From NCBI RefSeq assembly GCF_002735705.1, contig NZ_PDZL01000001.1, positions 248,001-312,000 of the forward strand: DNA of 64,000 nt, read 5' to 3'. The translations under genes and the position numbers were made by a program. The notes under the pieces were generated by a model, which was not told the origin of the DNA, made no database searches, and saw only the letters and a list, made by a program, of their open reading frames with translations. Source of the stretch: Janthinobacterium sp. BJB426. Its GTDB lineage: Bacteria > Pseudomonadota > Gammaproteobacteria > Burkholderiales > Burkholderiaceae_D. Below, piece after piece: positions 1-8,877 of this stretch (the stretch's first letter is position 1; each line of letters starts with the position of its first letter).

Positions 1-927
1 CTTGGTACGGCCGATGCGGTCCGACAGGCGGCCGAAAAACGGAATGCAGAAGCACATCACGACGGCCGACGCCATCACGCCCATCAGCGCTTCCGTGCGG
101 GCGATCTTGATGGTATTGGTCAGATAGGTGATGGAAAACACGCCGAAGATATTGAAGAACACGCCGTCGATATAGCGCGCGCCCATGCCCTTCAAGACAT
201 TGCCCGGATAACGTTTCAGCAGGTCGAAGAATGGAATTTGCGTCTCCGCATTCTTCTCCTTGACGGCCTGGAATTCCGGCGTTTCCATCACGTTCAGGCG
301 TATCCACATGCCGATGAAGACGAGGGCGGCCGACAGGATGAAGGCCACGCGCCAGCCCCAGGACAGGAATTGAGTATCCGTCAATGTATACGACAGGATC
401 GCCACCACGCCGGAAGCGAGGCACAAGCCGATGGCCAGGCCGATCTGCGGCAGGCTGGCGTAGAAGCCGCGCTCCTTCGGCGGTGCATATTCATACGCCA
501 TCAGCACGGCGCCGCCCCATTCGCCACCGAGGCCGATGCCCTGCAGCACGCGCAGGAACAGCAGCAGGCCGGGCGCCCAGTAGCCGATGTGGTCATACGT
601 CGGCAGCACGCCGATCAGGAAGGTGGAGACGCCCATGATCATCAGGGTCATCACCAGCATGCTCTTGCGGCCGATCTTGTCGCCGAAGTGGCCGAAGATC
701 ACGCCGCCGATGGGGCGCGACAGAAAGCCCACGGCAAAGGTGCCGTAGGCCAGCATGGTCGAGACGAGCGGATCGCCGCCCGGGAAATACAGCTTGCTGA
801 ACACGATGCCGGCCACCACGCCGTACAGGAAGAAGTCATACCACTCGATGGTGGCGCCGATCACGCTGGCCATCACGACTTTCCGTAGCTCTTTGGCCTT
901 TTTCGGATTGTTCGTATTGTTATCCAT
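1..927 (-). CDS. MHS-family MFS transporter (3' end cut by window edge)
   Basis: The first 309 residues of an inner-membrane transporter are visible and the frame stays open to base 1. The N-terminus has the segment ASVIGATIEWYDFFLYG, and the loop after the second helix reads GHFGDKIGRKSML. These are typical of the metabolite:H+ symporter (MHS) branch of the major facilitator superfamily (ProP, KgtP, ShiA relatives), which import small organic acids or osmolytes with protons. The ATG at 925-927 is preceded by a GGAGAC ribosome site and a 14-base perfect palindrome at 942-955. It lies 133 bases downstream of the GMC oxidoreductase on the same strand, so the two may form one transcription unit for uptake and oxidation of a substrate. 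The substrate cannot be read from the sequence. Confidence 0.88.
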   Translation of the reverse strand, partial: MDNNTNNPKKAKELRKVVMASVIGATIEWYDFFLYGVVAGIVFSKLYFPGGDPLVSTMLAYGTFAVGFLSRPIGGVIFGHFGDKIGRKSMLVMTLMIMGVSTFLIGVLPTYDHIGYWAPGLLLFLRVLQGIGLGGEWGGAVLMAYEYAPPKERGFYASLPQIGLAIGLCLASGVVAILSYTLTDTQFLSWGWRVAFILSAALVFIGMWIRLNVMETPEFQAVKEKNAETQIPFFDLLKRYPGNVLKGMGARYIDGVFFNIFGVFSITYLTNTIKIARTEALMGVMASAVVMCFCIPFFGRLSDRIGRTK

Positions 928-941
928 AATATCTAGTCTCC

Positions 942-955
942 AATCGATATCGATT
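942..955. promoter_or_regulatory. 14-bp perfect palindrome upstream of MHS transporter
   Basis: AATCGATATCGATT reads the same on both strands and sits 14 bases upstream of the transporter start, next to its ribosome site. It may be an operator or merely a chance AT-rich palindrome. No family consensus is matched with confidence. Confidence 0.3.
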
Positions 956-1060
956 ATGTGTTTTTTTCTGATGCTTGGCTTGTCGCCGAGTCATTGGAGG
1001 CGGGGCCGTCTGCCCGCCGCTGGCATCCTCCTTGCAGGGAATGGGATGAAAAGGGGCGGG

Positions 1061-2677
1061 TCAGGCTGCCTTGGGCAGGCGCACGGCGTCCGCCAGGATC
1101 ATGTCGGCCGCTTTTTCGGCGATCATGATGGTGGGCGCGTTCGTATTGCCCGAGACGATTTCCGGCATGATCGACGCGTCGACCACGCGCAGGTGCTGCA
1201 GGCCGTGCACGCGCAGGCGGTCGTCGACGACCGCCATGGCGTCATGCCCCATCTTGCAGGTGCCGCTCGGGTGGTAGATCGACTGGCTGAAGCGGCGCGC
1301 CGCGTCCAGCAGCTGCGCATCCGTCTCGAACTGCGGGCCGGGCACGAACTCGGCAATGATGTGCGGCGCCAGCGAGGGGGCGGCGGCGATTTTTCTCGCC
1401 ACGCGCAGGGCGGCGATTGCCGTCTGCTGGTCGCGCGGGTCGGACAGGTAGTTCGGGTAGATGCCCGGATACGCAAACGGATCGGCGGACTTGATCGACA
1501 CGTGGCCACGGCTGTGCGGGCGCAGCTGGCACACGGACGACGTAAAGGCGGAAAACGGATGCGCGCCTTCGCCCGGCTTGTCGGCGCTCAGCGGCTGCAT
1601 GTGGAACTGGATGTCGGGCCGCTCCACCTCGGGCGAGGAGCGGGTAAACACCGTCACCTGGCTGGCCGCCAAGGTCAAGGGCCCCGAGCGGGAAAACACA
1701 TATTGCATGCCCACCCACAGCTTGCCCCACAGGCTGTTGACTTCATCGTTCAGGGTTTTCAATCGCGTCTTGAAGACGAGGCGGATTTGCAGATGGTCTT
1801 GCAGGTTCTGTCCCACGCCGGGCAAGTCGTGCACCAGCGGCACGCCCACTTCCTCGAGCAGGGCGCGCGGGCCCACGCCCGAACATTGCAGGATTTGCGG
1901 CGAGCCGATGGCGCCCGCGCAGAGTATCACTTCACCGCTGGCGCGCGCCTGGCGCAGCTGGCCATCCTGCCGGAATTCGATGCCGACGGCGCGCTTGCCC
2001 TCGAACAGCACGCGAGTGATTTGCGCGCGCACTTCCACGCGCAGGTTGACGCGCTTGCGGGCCGGCCGAAGGAAGGCTTTCGCCGTGCTCCAGCGCAAGC
2101 CCTTGCTGGCCGTCTGCTGGAAGTAGCCGACGCCCTCCTGCGTGGCGCCGTTGTAATCGGCATTGAAGGGGATGCCGCTTTCCGTGGCGCCGGCAATAAA
2201 GTGTTCGGCGATGGGACGGCGCAGGCGCAGGTCCGACACTTTCAATGGACCGCCGACGCCGTGGTAATCGCTGGCGCCGCGTTCCTGGTCTTCCGATTTC
2301 TTGAAATAGGGCAGCACTTCGGCATAGCTCCAGCCTGCATTGCCCAGTTCGGCCCAGCGGTCGTAGTCTTCCTTCTGGCCACGTACGTACAGCAAGCCGT
2401 TGAGCGAGCTGGAGCCGCCCAGCACCTTGCCACGCGGCCATTGCAGCTGGCGCCCCGCGATGCCGGCGTCCGCTTCCGTGCGGTAGCACCAGTCCAGCTT
2501 GGGGTCGTGCATGGTCTTGAAATAGCCGACCGGCACGTGTATCCAGGGATTGTTGTCCTTGCCGCCCGCTTCCAGCAGCAATACCTGGTTGTTGCTGTCA
2601 TGCGACAGGCGGTTGGCCAGCACGCAGCCGGCGGAACCGGCGCCGACAACGATGTAATCGTAGTGTGTTTGCAACAT
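1061..2677 (-). CDS. GMC-family FAD-dependent oxidoreductase (choline/alcohol dehydrogenase-like)
   Basis: A 538-residue flavoprotein of the glucose-methanol-choline family. The FAD-binding GAGSAG lies at residues 12-17, the first GMC signature ([13 protein letters not shown]) at 81-93, and the second ([15 protein letters not shown]) in the middle. The active-site end carries HPSGTCKMG with H469, and SGNTNAPT around N511-N513, as in choline dehydrogenases and alcohol dehydrogenases. The start at 2677 has a GGAGAC ribosome site. An upstream in-frame start at 2737 would add 20 residues with no family match. It is divergent from the IclR regulator and followed by the MHS transporter, so a catabolic role on an imported alcohol or similar compound is likely. 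The substrate is unknown, and betaine synthesis from choline is only one option. Confidence 0.92.
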   Translation of the reverse strand: MLQTHYDYIVVGAGSAGCVLANRLSHDSNNQVLLLEAGGKDNNPWIHVPVGYFKTMHDPKLDWCYRTEADAGIAGRQLQWPRGKVLGGSSSLNGLLYVRGQKEDYDRWAELGNAGWSYAEVLPYFKKSEDQERGASDYHGVGGPLKVSDLRLRRPIAEHFIAGATESGIPFNADYNGATQEGVGYFQQTASKGLRWSTAKAFLRPARKRVNLRVEVRAQITRVLFEGKRAVGIEFRQDGQLRQARASGEVILCAGAIGSPQILQCSGVGPRALLEEVGVPLVHDLPGVGQNLQDHLQIRLVFKTRLKTLNDEVNSLWGKLWVGMQYVFSRSGPLTLAASQVTVFTRSSPEVERPDIQFHMQPLSADKPGEGAHPFSAFTSSVCQLRPHSRGHVSIKSADPFAYPGIYPNYLSDPRDQQTAIAALRVARKIAAAPSLAPHIIAEFVPGPQFETDAQLLDAARRFSQSIYHPSGTCKMGHDAMAVVDDRLRVHGLQHLRVVDASIMPEIVSGNTNAPTIMIAEKAADMILADAVRLPKAA

Positions 2678-2757
2678 TGCTCTTGTCTCCTGCGTTGCGG
2701 TATCGCGCCGCCTCGGCGGGCATTTTTTGCGATACACTGGTCTTTATTGGTTATTTT

Positions 2758-2774
2758 TGGAACGTCTGGTTCCA
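2758..2774. promoter_or_regulatory. IclR-type operator between GMC oxidoreductase and IclR genes
   Basis: TGGAAC-N5-GTTCCA is a perfect inverted repeat in the 163-base divergent region. TGGAA/TTCCA half-sites are typical of IclR-family regulators, and the adjacent gene encodes one. Binding here could control both directions and give autoregulation. Confidence 0.6.
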
Positions 2775-2840
2775 TTTATAAAAGACGTGCAGCACCGGGA
2801 CAAGCGGAAACAGCCGCATACGCGAGAGGTGAAACAGAAC

Positions 2841-3677
2841 ATGCATGATGCGTTTCAAAAACGGCCGGCCGAGGCCGAAGAAGGCAACCAAGCGGGGGCT
2901 GGCACGGCGGCCAGCCATGGCGACGAGGCGCGTGGCTTGCGCGTGCTGCGCCTGATCGAGCACCTGGCTAGCGCCAGCCAGCCCTTGACCCTGTCGCAGC
3001 TGGCCGCGCGCATGCAGGTGCCCAAGGCCAGCATGATGCGCTTGCTCGATACCCTGGAGCAGCATGGCTATGTGCTGCGCACGCCCGTGGGACGCGGCTA
3101 TGTGCCCGGCGCGGCGTCCACCAACCTGGCGCTGGCGACCCTGCGCAACAATGCCCTGATCCGCGTGAGCCGCAGTATCCTGGGCAGCCTGGTGGCGGCC
3201 ACGGGCGAGACGTGCAATCTGGCCATTCCCGAGGGCAATGCGATCGTCTACGTGGACCGGGTGGAAACGCAGGAACCGCTGCGCCTGCACCTGGTGCTGG
3301 GCACGCGCGCGCCCATGCATTGCACGGCGAGTGGAAAATTATTTCTGGCGCACATGACCCTGCTGGAGCGGCGCGAGCTGCTGGCCATGCTGACCTTGGA
3401 AGCGCGCACGCCGAAAAGCATCACCGACCCCGTGCTGCTGGAACGCGAGATCGTGCGCATCGCCCGCCTGGGCATCGGCATCGACGACGAGGAATTTGTG
3501 CACGGCATGGTGGCCGTGGCCGTGCCCATCTGCGCGGCGGACGGGCGCATCGTGGCGGCTGTCGCCTGCCACGCGCCCGTGGCGAGAAAGTCCGTGGAGC
3601 AGCTGCTGCAGCACGTGCCGCAGCTCAAGGAGGCGGCCGTGAAACTGCGGCCGCTATTGCTGGCGGAAAACAGCTAA
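2841..3677 (+). CDS. IclR-family transcriptional regulator
   Basis: A 278-residue regulator. After a low-complexity N-terminus of about 30 residues comes the winged helix-turn-helix (LTLSQLAARMQVPKASMMRL, then a wing), followed by the IclR effector-binding domain with the usual HCTASGKLFLA segment. I chose the ATG at 2841 because a GAGAGGTG ribosome site lies about 9 bases upstream. Translation from 2727 would run through the intergenic operator. It is divergent from the GMC oxidoreductase and likely controls it and perhaps the downstream MHS transporter in response to their substrate. The effector is unknown. Its 3' end overlaps the convergent phosphofructokinase gene by four bases. Confidence 0.93.
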   Translation: MHDAFQKRPAEAEEGNQAGAGTAASHGDEARGLRVLRLIEHLASASQPLTLSQLAARMQVPKASMMRLLDTLEQHGYVLRTPVGRGYVPGAASTNLALATLRNNALIRVSRSILGSLVAATGETCNLAIPEGNAIVYVDRVETQEPLRLHLVLGTRAPMHCTASGKLFLAHMTLLERRELLAMLTLEARTPKSITDPVLLEREIVRIARLGIGIDDEEFVHGMVAVAVPICAADGRIVAAVACHAPVARKSVEQLLQHVPQLKEAAVKLRPLLLAENS

Positions 3678-4900
3678 GGTTTCAAGACCTTCGCTACTTT
3701 TGCGGCGCGCAGGCGGAACGCATCGGGCATGCCCGAACCCAGCAGCGGGCGCAGATATAACCTGAAAGCATCGGTCACGTCCGTGCCGCTGGCGCTGATG
3801 AATTCGTCTTCCATGGTGCGCGTCTTGCCCGCCACTTCCGTCAGGGGCAGCAACTCGTAATCGACGGAATAAAAGCCCGTGCGCTTGATGGCGACGGAAC
3901 CGTCACGGTCGCCCCACATGGCGAACTGCACCGCCTTCTCTCCCACTTCGCGCGCCTCGCGCTGGTCGACGTCGGAGACGCAACCGATGAAGGAGCGCTG
4001 CAGATAGCCAAAGGTATCGCCGCGCACGCGCTTGATGCCCAGCTTGGCCTTGATTTCGTCGCACAGCAGGTCGGCCAGCGCGCCCGTGCCGGACAATTGC
4101 ACGTTACCGTGTGCATCGCGCTCCACTTCGTTGCCCACCTGTTTGGCCAACAAGCTGGCGATCGGTTCGCCCGAAGCGTCGTGGATGCCTTCCGAGACGG
4201 CGATCACGCAGCGACCGTATTTTTCATAGGTTGCCTTCACGTCGGCAAGAAAATTCTCCAGCACGAAGACGCGCTCGGGCAGGTAGATCAGGTGCGGGCC
4301 ATCGTCGGGGAACTTCTTGCCCAGCGCCGAGGCCGCCGTCAAAAAGCCCGCGTGGCGGCCCATTACGACGCCCACGTAGACGCCGGGCAAGGCCGCGTTA
4401 TCGAGGTTGGCGCCGGCGAATGCTTGCGCGACGAAACGCGCGGCAGAGGGAAAGCCGGGCGTGTGGTCGCTGCCCACCAGGTCGTTGTCGATGGTCTTCG
4501 GGATGTGGATGCAGCGCAGCGGATAGCCGGCCTTGTGCGCTTCCTCGCTGACGATGCGCACCGTGTCGGACGAGTCATTGCCGCCGATATAAAAGAAATG
4601 TTCGATCTCGTGCGCGCGCAGCACTTCGAAGATTTGCTGGCAGTAGGCAATGTCGGGCTTGTCGCGCGTGGAACCGAGGGCCGAAGACGGCGTGGCGGCC
4701 ACCAGTTCCAGGTTGTGGCTGGTTTCCTGCGTCAGATCGACGAATTCTTCATTGACGATGCCGCGCACGCCGTGCAGCGCGCCATACACGCGCGTGACAT
4801 GCTGAAAGCGCCGCGATTCGAGCACCACGCCCACCAGCGACTGGTTGATGACGGCGGTCGGGCCGCCTCCCTGGGCAACAAGAATTTTTCCAGACGGCAT
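3674..4900 (-). CDS. pfp: PPi-dependent 6-phosphofructokinase
   Basis: A 408-residue enzyme that phosphorylates fructose 6-phosphate to the 1,6-bisphosphate, with pyrophosphate as the predicted donor. The N-terminus has AQGGGPTAVINQS. The donor-specificity loop reads GGNDSSDT, with Asp where ATP enzymes have the second Gly of GGDGS, and the substrate loop reads PKTIDND, with Lys where ATP enzymes have Gly. Both replacements mark PPi-using members. VVMGRHAGFLTAASAL is also family-typical. The ribosome site GAGGAAA precedes the ATG at 4900. The gene is co-directional with the symporter block, with an 86-base gap. The reaction is reversible, so it can act in glycolysis and gluconeogenesis, and the window also holds fba, pgk and pyk. 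Confidence 0.93.
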   Translation of the reverse strand: MPSGKILVAQGGGPTAVINQSLVGVVLESRRFQHVTRVYGALHGVRGIVNEEFVDLTQETSHNLELVAATPSSALGSTRDKPDIAYCQQIFEVLRAHEIEHFFYIGGNDSSDTVRIVSEEAHKAGYPLRCIHIPKTIDNDLVGSDHTPGFPSAARFVAQAFAGANLDNAALPGVYVGVVMGRHAGFLTAASALGKKFPDDGPHLIYLPERVFVLENFLADVKATYEKYGRCVIAVSEGIHDASGEPIASLLAKQVGNEVERDAHGNVQLSGTGALADLLCDEIKAKLGIKRVRGDTFGYLQRSFIGCVSDVDQREAREVGEKAVQFAMWGDRDGSVAIKRTGFYSVDYELLPLTEVAGKTRTMEDEFISASGTDVTDAFRLYLRPLLGSGMPDAFRLRAAKVAKVLKP

Positions 4901-4986
4901 GGGATTTCCTCGTAAATGGAACGGCCCTCCAGCCTACTCCTTTTTTGCCGCGGCGCTGTCTTTTTACCCCAGGTCATGATGCGCTG

Positions 4987-7035
4987 TTATTCCGGCGCCC
5001 GGATATGCTCGACCAGTCCCGTGCTGCGGCGTCCCGGCGCCGGTGTCAGCCAGCTGACGAGGATGGCGGCGGCCAGGCCGGCTGGCACGCCGAAGATGCC
5101 GGCGGAAATAGGCGCGATATGCATCCATTGACCGCTGGCATTACCGCCCAGCATGGTACTTGTGTGCAGCATGTAATACAGGCATACGCCAAAGCCCGTC
5201 AGCATGCCGGCCAGCGCGCCCTGATAGTTGGCGCGTTGCCAGAACACGCCCAGCACCAGCGGCGGGAACAGGGTCGATGCGGCCAGGGAAAAGGCCACGC
5301 CCACCAGCGACAAAATGTCCGCCGGCTTTTGCGAGGCCGCATAGGCGGCGATGAAGGCCACGGCCAGCAGCAGCAATTTTGAAATCGTCACGCGCTTTTG
5401 CGTCGAGGCGGTCGGGTCGACCACCTTGTAATACACGTCGTGCGACAGGGCGTTGGAGATGGCCAGCAGCAAGCCGTCGGCCGTCGACAGGGCGGCGGCC
5501 AGGCCGCCGGCCGCCACCAGGCCGGAAATCACGTAGGGCAGGCCGGCGATCTCGGGCGTGGCCAGCACCAGCACGTCGGCGTCGATGGAAATTTCCGCCA
5601 GTTGCACGATGCCGTCGCGGTTCACGTCGACGATGCTGATCAGGGGACTGAGCTTGTCCACATTGGCCCAGTACGACACCCAGGTGGGCAGGTTCGCATA
5701 TTGCGTGCCCACGAGCGCCGAGTAAATGTCGTATTTGACCAGTACGGCCAGCGCGGGAATCGTGAGGTAGATCAACAAGATGAAGAACAGGGTCCAGAAG
5801 ACGGAGACGCGCGTCTCGTGCACGGAGGGCGTGGTGTACGATCGCATGAGGATATGCGGCAGGGCGGCCGTGCCCAGCATCATGCAGAACACGAGAGCCA
5901 GGAAATTGTTGCGCTTGATATCAGACTGCTCCCGGTCGGCGGCGGGAAACGGTTGCGCATGCGGAATGATCGGCTCGGCGCGTTTCTGGTTCTGCGCCTG
6001 CGCCGTCTGCCACAGCACGCGTGCCTCGTCCGGACTCTTCGGATAGGCAATCAGATAGCGTTCCGCGTTGCGGATGTCGAACAGTGAGGCATTGCGCTGG
6101 CGCAAACTATCGAGCTGGCGCTGGGCCGTCAGATGGCCCTGTTCCCAGGAAGCGGGCAAGCCGGCTATGCGCGCCTGGTAGCTGATGGCGCGCTGGTGGA
6201 AGATGGCGCGTACCTCGTTTTCTTTCGGATCCGTTTCCAGCACGTGTTCGCGCGCGCTCAGTTGCGGCAGCACCTTGCCGTAGGCGATCTGCGGCACGGG
6301 ATTGTCCGCATGCTTGACCGATAGCCATATGGCGGGAATCAGGAAGGCGACGAGGATGATGATGTACTGCGCCACCTGCGTCCAGGTGATGGCGCGCATT
6401 CCGCCCAGAAAGGAGCAGACGAGGATGCTGGCCAGGCCCAGGAAGATGCCGACGGAAAAATCCACGCCCGTGAAGCGCGAGGCGATCAGGCCGACGGCGT
6501 AGATCTGCGCCACCACATACGTAAACGACACGATGATGGTGGCGGCCACGGCCACCACGCGCACGCTGGCGCCCCGTTTGTCGGTGCCGCTGCCATAGCG
6601 GGCGGCGAGGAAATCGGGAATCGTGTACTGGCTGAACTTGCGCAGGTAGGGCGCGATCAGCAGTGCGACCAGGCAATAGCCGCCCGTCCAGCCCATGATG
6701 AAGGCCAGGCCGTCGAAGCCGTTCAGGTACAGGCCGCCGGCGAGGCTGATGAAGCTGGCTGCCGAAATCCAGTCGGCGGCCGTGGCCATGCCGTTGAACA
6801 TGGCCGGCACCCTGCGCCCCGCCACATAGTATTCGGTGACGTTCGAGGTGCGGCTGATGACGCCGATGGTGGCGTACAGGGTGATGGTGACGAGCATGAA
6901 CAGGTAGCCGATCCACGCGCGCGGCATGCCTTCCTGTTCCAGCACCGACAAAGCCAGCAGGAAGGCGGCGAAACCGGCCGTAAACAGCAGGTAGTAGCGG
7001 CACAGGCGGGCAAAGAAGCTGCGCTGGGTGCTCAT
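4987..7035 (-). CDS. Sodium:solute symporter large subunit (VC_2705/ActP-like)
   Basis: A 682-residue multi-pass inner-membrane protein of the sodium:solute symporter family, resembling acetate permease ActP. The segment from TEYYVAGRRVPAMFNGMATAAD to SAASFISLAGGLY is the family's N-terminal signature. A long hydrophilic insert (roughly residues 265-375, from KHADNPVPQ to REQSDIKRNN) is longer than in classic ActP and fits the VC_2705 subgroup, which works with a DUF4212 small subunit. The start overlaps the small-subunit gene by four bases (ATGA), implying translational coupling. The whole block follows a two-component system. The likely substrate is a short-chain carboxylate such as acetate, by family only. 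Confidence 0.92.
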   Translation of the reverse strand: MSTQRSFFARLCRYYLLFTAGFAAFLLALSVLEQEGMPRAWIGYLFMLVTITLYATIGVISRTSNVTEYYVAGRRVPAMFNGMATAADWISAASFISLAGGLYLNGFDGLAFIMGWTGGYCLVALLIAPYLRKFSQYTIPDFLAARYGSGTDKRGASVRVVAVAATIIVSFTYVVAQIYAVGLIASRFTGVDFSVGIFLGLASILVCSFLGGMRAITWTQVAQYIIILVAFLIPAIWLSVKHADNPVPQIAYGKVLPQLSAREHVLETDPKENEVRAIFHQRAISYQARIAGLPASWEQGHLTAQRQLDSLRQRNASLFDIRNAERYLIAYPKSPDEARVLWQTAQAQNQKRAEPIIPHAQPFPAADREQSDIKRNNFLALVFCMMLGTAALPHILMRSYTTPSVHETRVSVFWTLFFILLIYLTIPALAVLVKYDIYSALVGTQYANLPTWVSYWANVDKLSPLISIVDVNRDGIVQLAEISIDADVLVLATPEIAGLPYVISGLVAAGGLAAALSTADGLLLAISNALSHDVYYKVVDPTASTQKRVTISKLLLLAVAFIAAYAASQKPADILSLVGVAFSLAASTLFPPLVLGVFWQRANYQGALAGMLTGFGVCLYYMLHTSTMLGGNASGQWMHIAPISAGIFGVPAGLAAAILVSWLTPAPGRRSTGLVEHIRAPE

Positions 7036-7346
7036 GCCTGCTCCTCGGCATGAAAAGCCCGGTCGAGGCGCCGCATGCGCCAGGCATAGAAGGCGATGAT
7101 GGCCAGGTACACCAGCGAGGCGCCCTGGGCCGCCATATAAAAGGGCAGCGGCCAGCCGAACAGGTTCAGATGCAACAGCTCGCGCGCATAAAACACGGTC
7201 AGGAAGCCCGTCAGCAGCCAGACCAGCAGCAGGATGGCCGTCAGGCGCCGCGTCTTGCGCCAGTGCACATCGCGGCGCGCCTGTAGCTCGGGGCCGGGCG
7301 TGCGTACCGACCGTGTTGGCGGAACGGGTGGGCTCGGCTTATCCAT
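7032..7346 (-). CDS. DUF4212 symporter small subunit
   Basis: A 104-residue membrane protein with two hydrophobic segments, about residues 35-55 and 69-85 (ending LVYLAIIAFYAWRMRRLD), plus an HWRKTRRLTAILLLVWLLTG stretch typical of DUF4212 proteins. These are encoded directly upstream of VC_2705-type symporters and are believed to be their small subunits. I chose the ATG at 7346, which has AGAGGA about 11 bases upstream. In-frame ATGs at 7358 and 7373 lie deeper inside the kinase gene and lack a spaced ribosome site. It overlaps the kinase by 8 bases and the symporter by 4. Confidence 0.88.
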   Translation of the reverse strand: MDKPSPPVPPTRSVRTPGPELQARRDVHWRKTRRLTAILLLVWLLTGFLTVFYARELLHLNLFGWPLPFYMAAQGASLVYLAIIAFYAWRMRRLDRAFHAEEQA

Positions 7347-8877
7347 ACGTGATCTCATCCTCTTCTGGCGCATCCGGCAACAGCAGGGCGATGCTCAGGC
7401 GCAGCAGGGTGCCCGGCAGCTTCGGCGACTGCGCGCGCGGATTGTTAAAAATATCGACTTCGGCGCCATGCTGCTGGGCAATTTCGCGCACGATGGCCAG
7501 GCCCAGGCCGCTACCGTCGACATTGCTGCCGAGAATGCGGTAAAAGCGTTCGAACACGTGGGTCCGCTCGGCCGGCGCAATGCCGGGGCCCGTATCTTCC
7601 ACTTCCAGGATGGCCAGTTCCAGGGTGCTGCGCACGCGCACCGTGACGCTGCCGCCGGCCGGCGTGTAGCGCAGGGCATTGTCGATCAGGTTGCTCAGCA
7701 GTTCGCGCAGCATCATGGCATTGCCTGAAATCATGATCGAATACGCGGGCTGCTCGAAGCCCAGGTCGATATGCTGGGCAAACGAGGCTTGCACCCAGTC
7801 CTGCACCACGCCGCGCGCCAGCTCGCTCAGCTCGATCGGCTCGAATGCCGTGCCCGCCTGCGGCTGGTTTTCCGCGCGCGCCAGGGCCAGCAGCTGGTTG
7901 ACCAGGCGCGTGGCCGCTTCCGAACTTTTCGCCAGTTGCAGCAGCGAGCGGTGGATTTCGTCGTGGTCGGTCTGGCGCAGGGCCAGTTCGGATTGCATGC
8001 GCATGCCGGCCAGCGGCGTTTTCATCTGGTGCGCGGCATCGGCGATGAAGCGTTTCTGCATGTCGATCGACAGCGACAGCCGCGCCAGCATCTCGTTGAG
8101 CGATCCGACCAGCGGCGTGATTTCCTCGGGCACCTGGCCCGATTCGATGGGCGATAAATCGTCGGGCGGCCGGGCGCGTATGCGTTCCTGCAATTGCGCC
8201 AGCGGCGACAGGCCGCGCGCCAGGGCAAACCAGACCAGGGCCAGGATCACGGGCAGGATGATGAACTGCGGCAAAATCACGCCCTTGATGATTTCATTGG
8301 CCAGCTGGGCGCGTTTTTCCAGGGTTTCCGCCACTTGTACCAGCGCGCGGCTGGGCTCATCGTCGTTGCCGGAAGGGATATCGAGATAGCTGAACGCCAC
8401 GCGCACGGGCGTGCCATGGATGGTGTCGTTGCGAAACAGCACCATGCCGCTGCGGTATTTGTCGGCGTCCTGTGGCGGGGGCAAATCGCGGTCGCCGTCC
8501 AGATATTCGCCGCGCGGACCCACTACCAGGTAATACAGGGTGTCGATATCGTCGCCGCGGAGGAAGTCGCGGCCGCTATTACTGCTGTTCTTTTCCGGCA
8601 CGCGGCGCAGCATGGCGCCGTCGGCCTGCTTGACCTGCTGCGTCAGCACCGTCACGCTGTCTTCCAGCGCATGGTCGAACGGCTGATTGGCGATGCCCTT
8701 GGCCACCAGGTAGGTGATGGCAATGCTCATCGGCCACAGCAGCAGCAAGGGCGCCAGCATCCAGTCGAGGATTTCGCCGAACAGCGAATGCTCGATGGTG
8801 TCATCCTGTTCCGTGGTGGGCGGCTCGAACCAGTCGTCGTCTTCTGGCTCGTCCGCTGGCGCCTCGCGCGCCTTCAC
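7339..8877 (-). CDS. Sensor histidine kinase of a symporter-linked two-component system
   Basis: A 512-residue inner-membrane kinase. An acidic cytoplasmic tail is followed by TM1 (about 40-60), a periplasmic sensor of roughly 140 residues resembling the 2CSK_N domain of TctE-like kinases, TM2 (about 200-220) and a linker. The dimerisation box DAAHQMKTPL carries the phospho-accepting H283, and the ATPase has NLIDNALRYTP, DTGPGI and GSGLGLAI. All catalytic boxes are intact. The start overlaps the response-regulator stop (ATGA). The gene sits between its partner regulator and the symporter subunits, so it probably senses the carboxylate that the symporter imports, or a related compound. That sensing role is inferred from gene order. 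Confidence 0.93.
   Translation of the reverse strand: MKAREAPADEPEDDDWFEPPTTEQDDTIEHSLFGEILDWMLAPLLLLWPMSIAITYLVAKGIANQPFDHALEDSVTVLTQQVKQADGAMLRRVPEKNSSNSGRDFLRGDDIDTLYYLVVGPRGEYLDGDRDLPPPQDADKYRSGMVLFRNDTIHGTPVRVAFSYLDIPSGNDDEPSRALVQVAETLEKRAQLANEIIKGVILPQFIILPVILALVWFALARGLSPLAQLQERIRARPPDDLSPIESGQVPEEITPLVGSLNEMLARLSLSIDMQKRFIADAAHQMKTPLAGMRMQSELALRQTDHDEIHRSLLQLAKSSEAATRLVNQLLALARAENQPQAGTAFEPIELSELARGVVQDWVQASFAQHIDLGFEQPAYSIMISGNAMMLRELLSNLIDNALRYTPAGGSVTVRVRSTLELAILEVEDTGPGIAPAERTHVFERFYRILGSNVDGSGLGLAIVREIAQQHGAEVDIFNNPRAQSPKLPGTLLRLSIALLLPDAPEEDEITYG

Noticed and set aside
755..2848. Long plus-strand open frame (697 codons) opposite the GMC oxidoreductase
   Set aside because: Composition is that of a reverse-strand shadow of a high-GC gene. 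The minus-strand protein has all GMC motifs.
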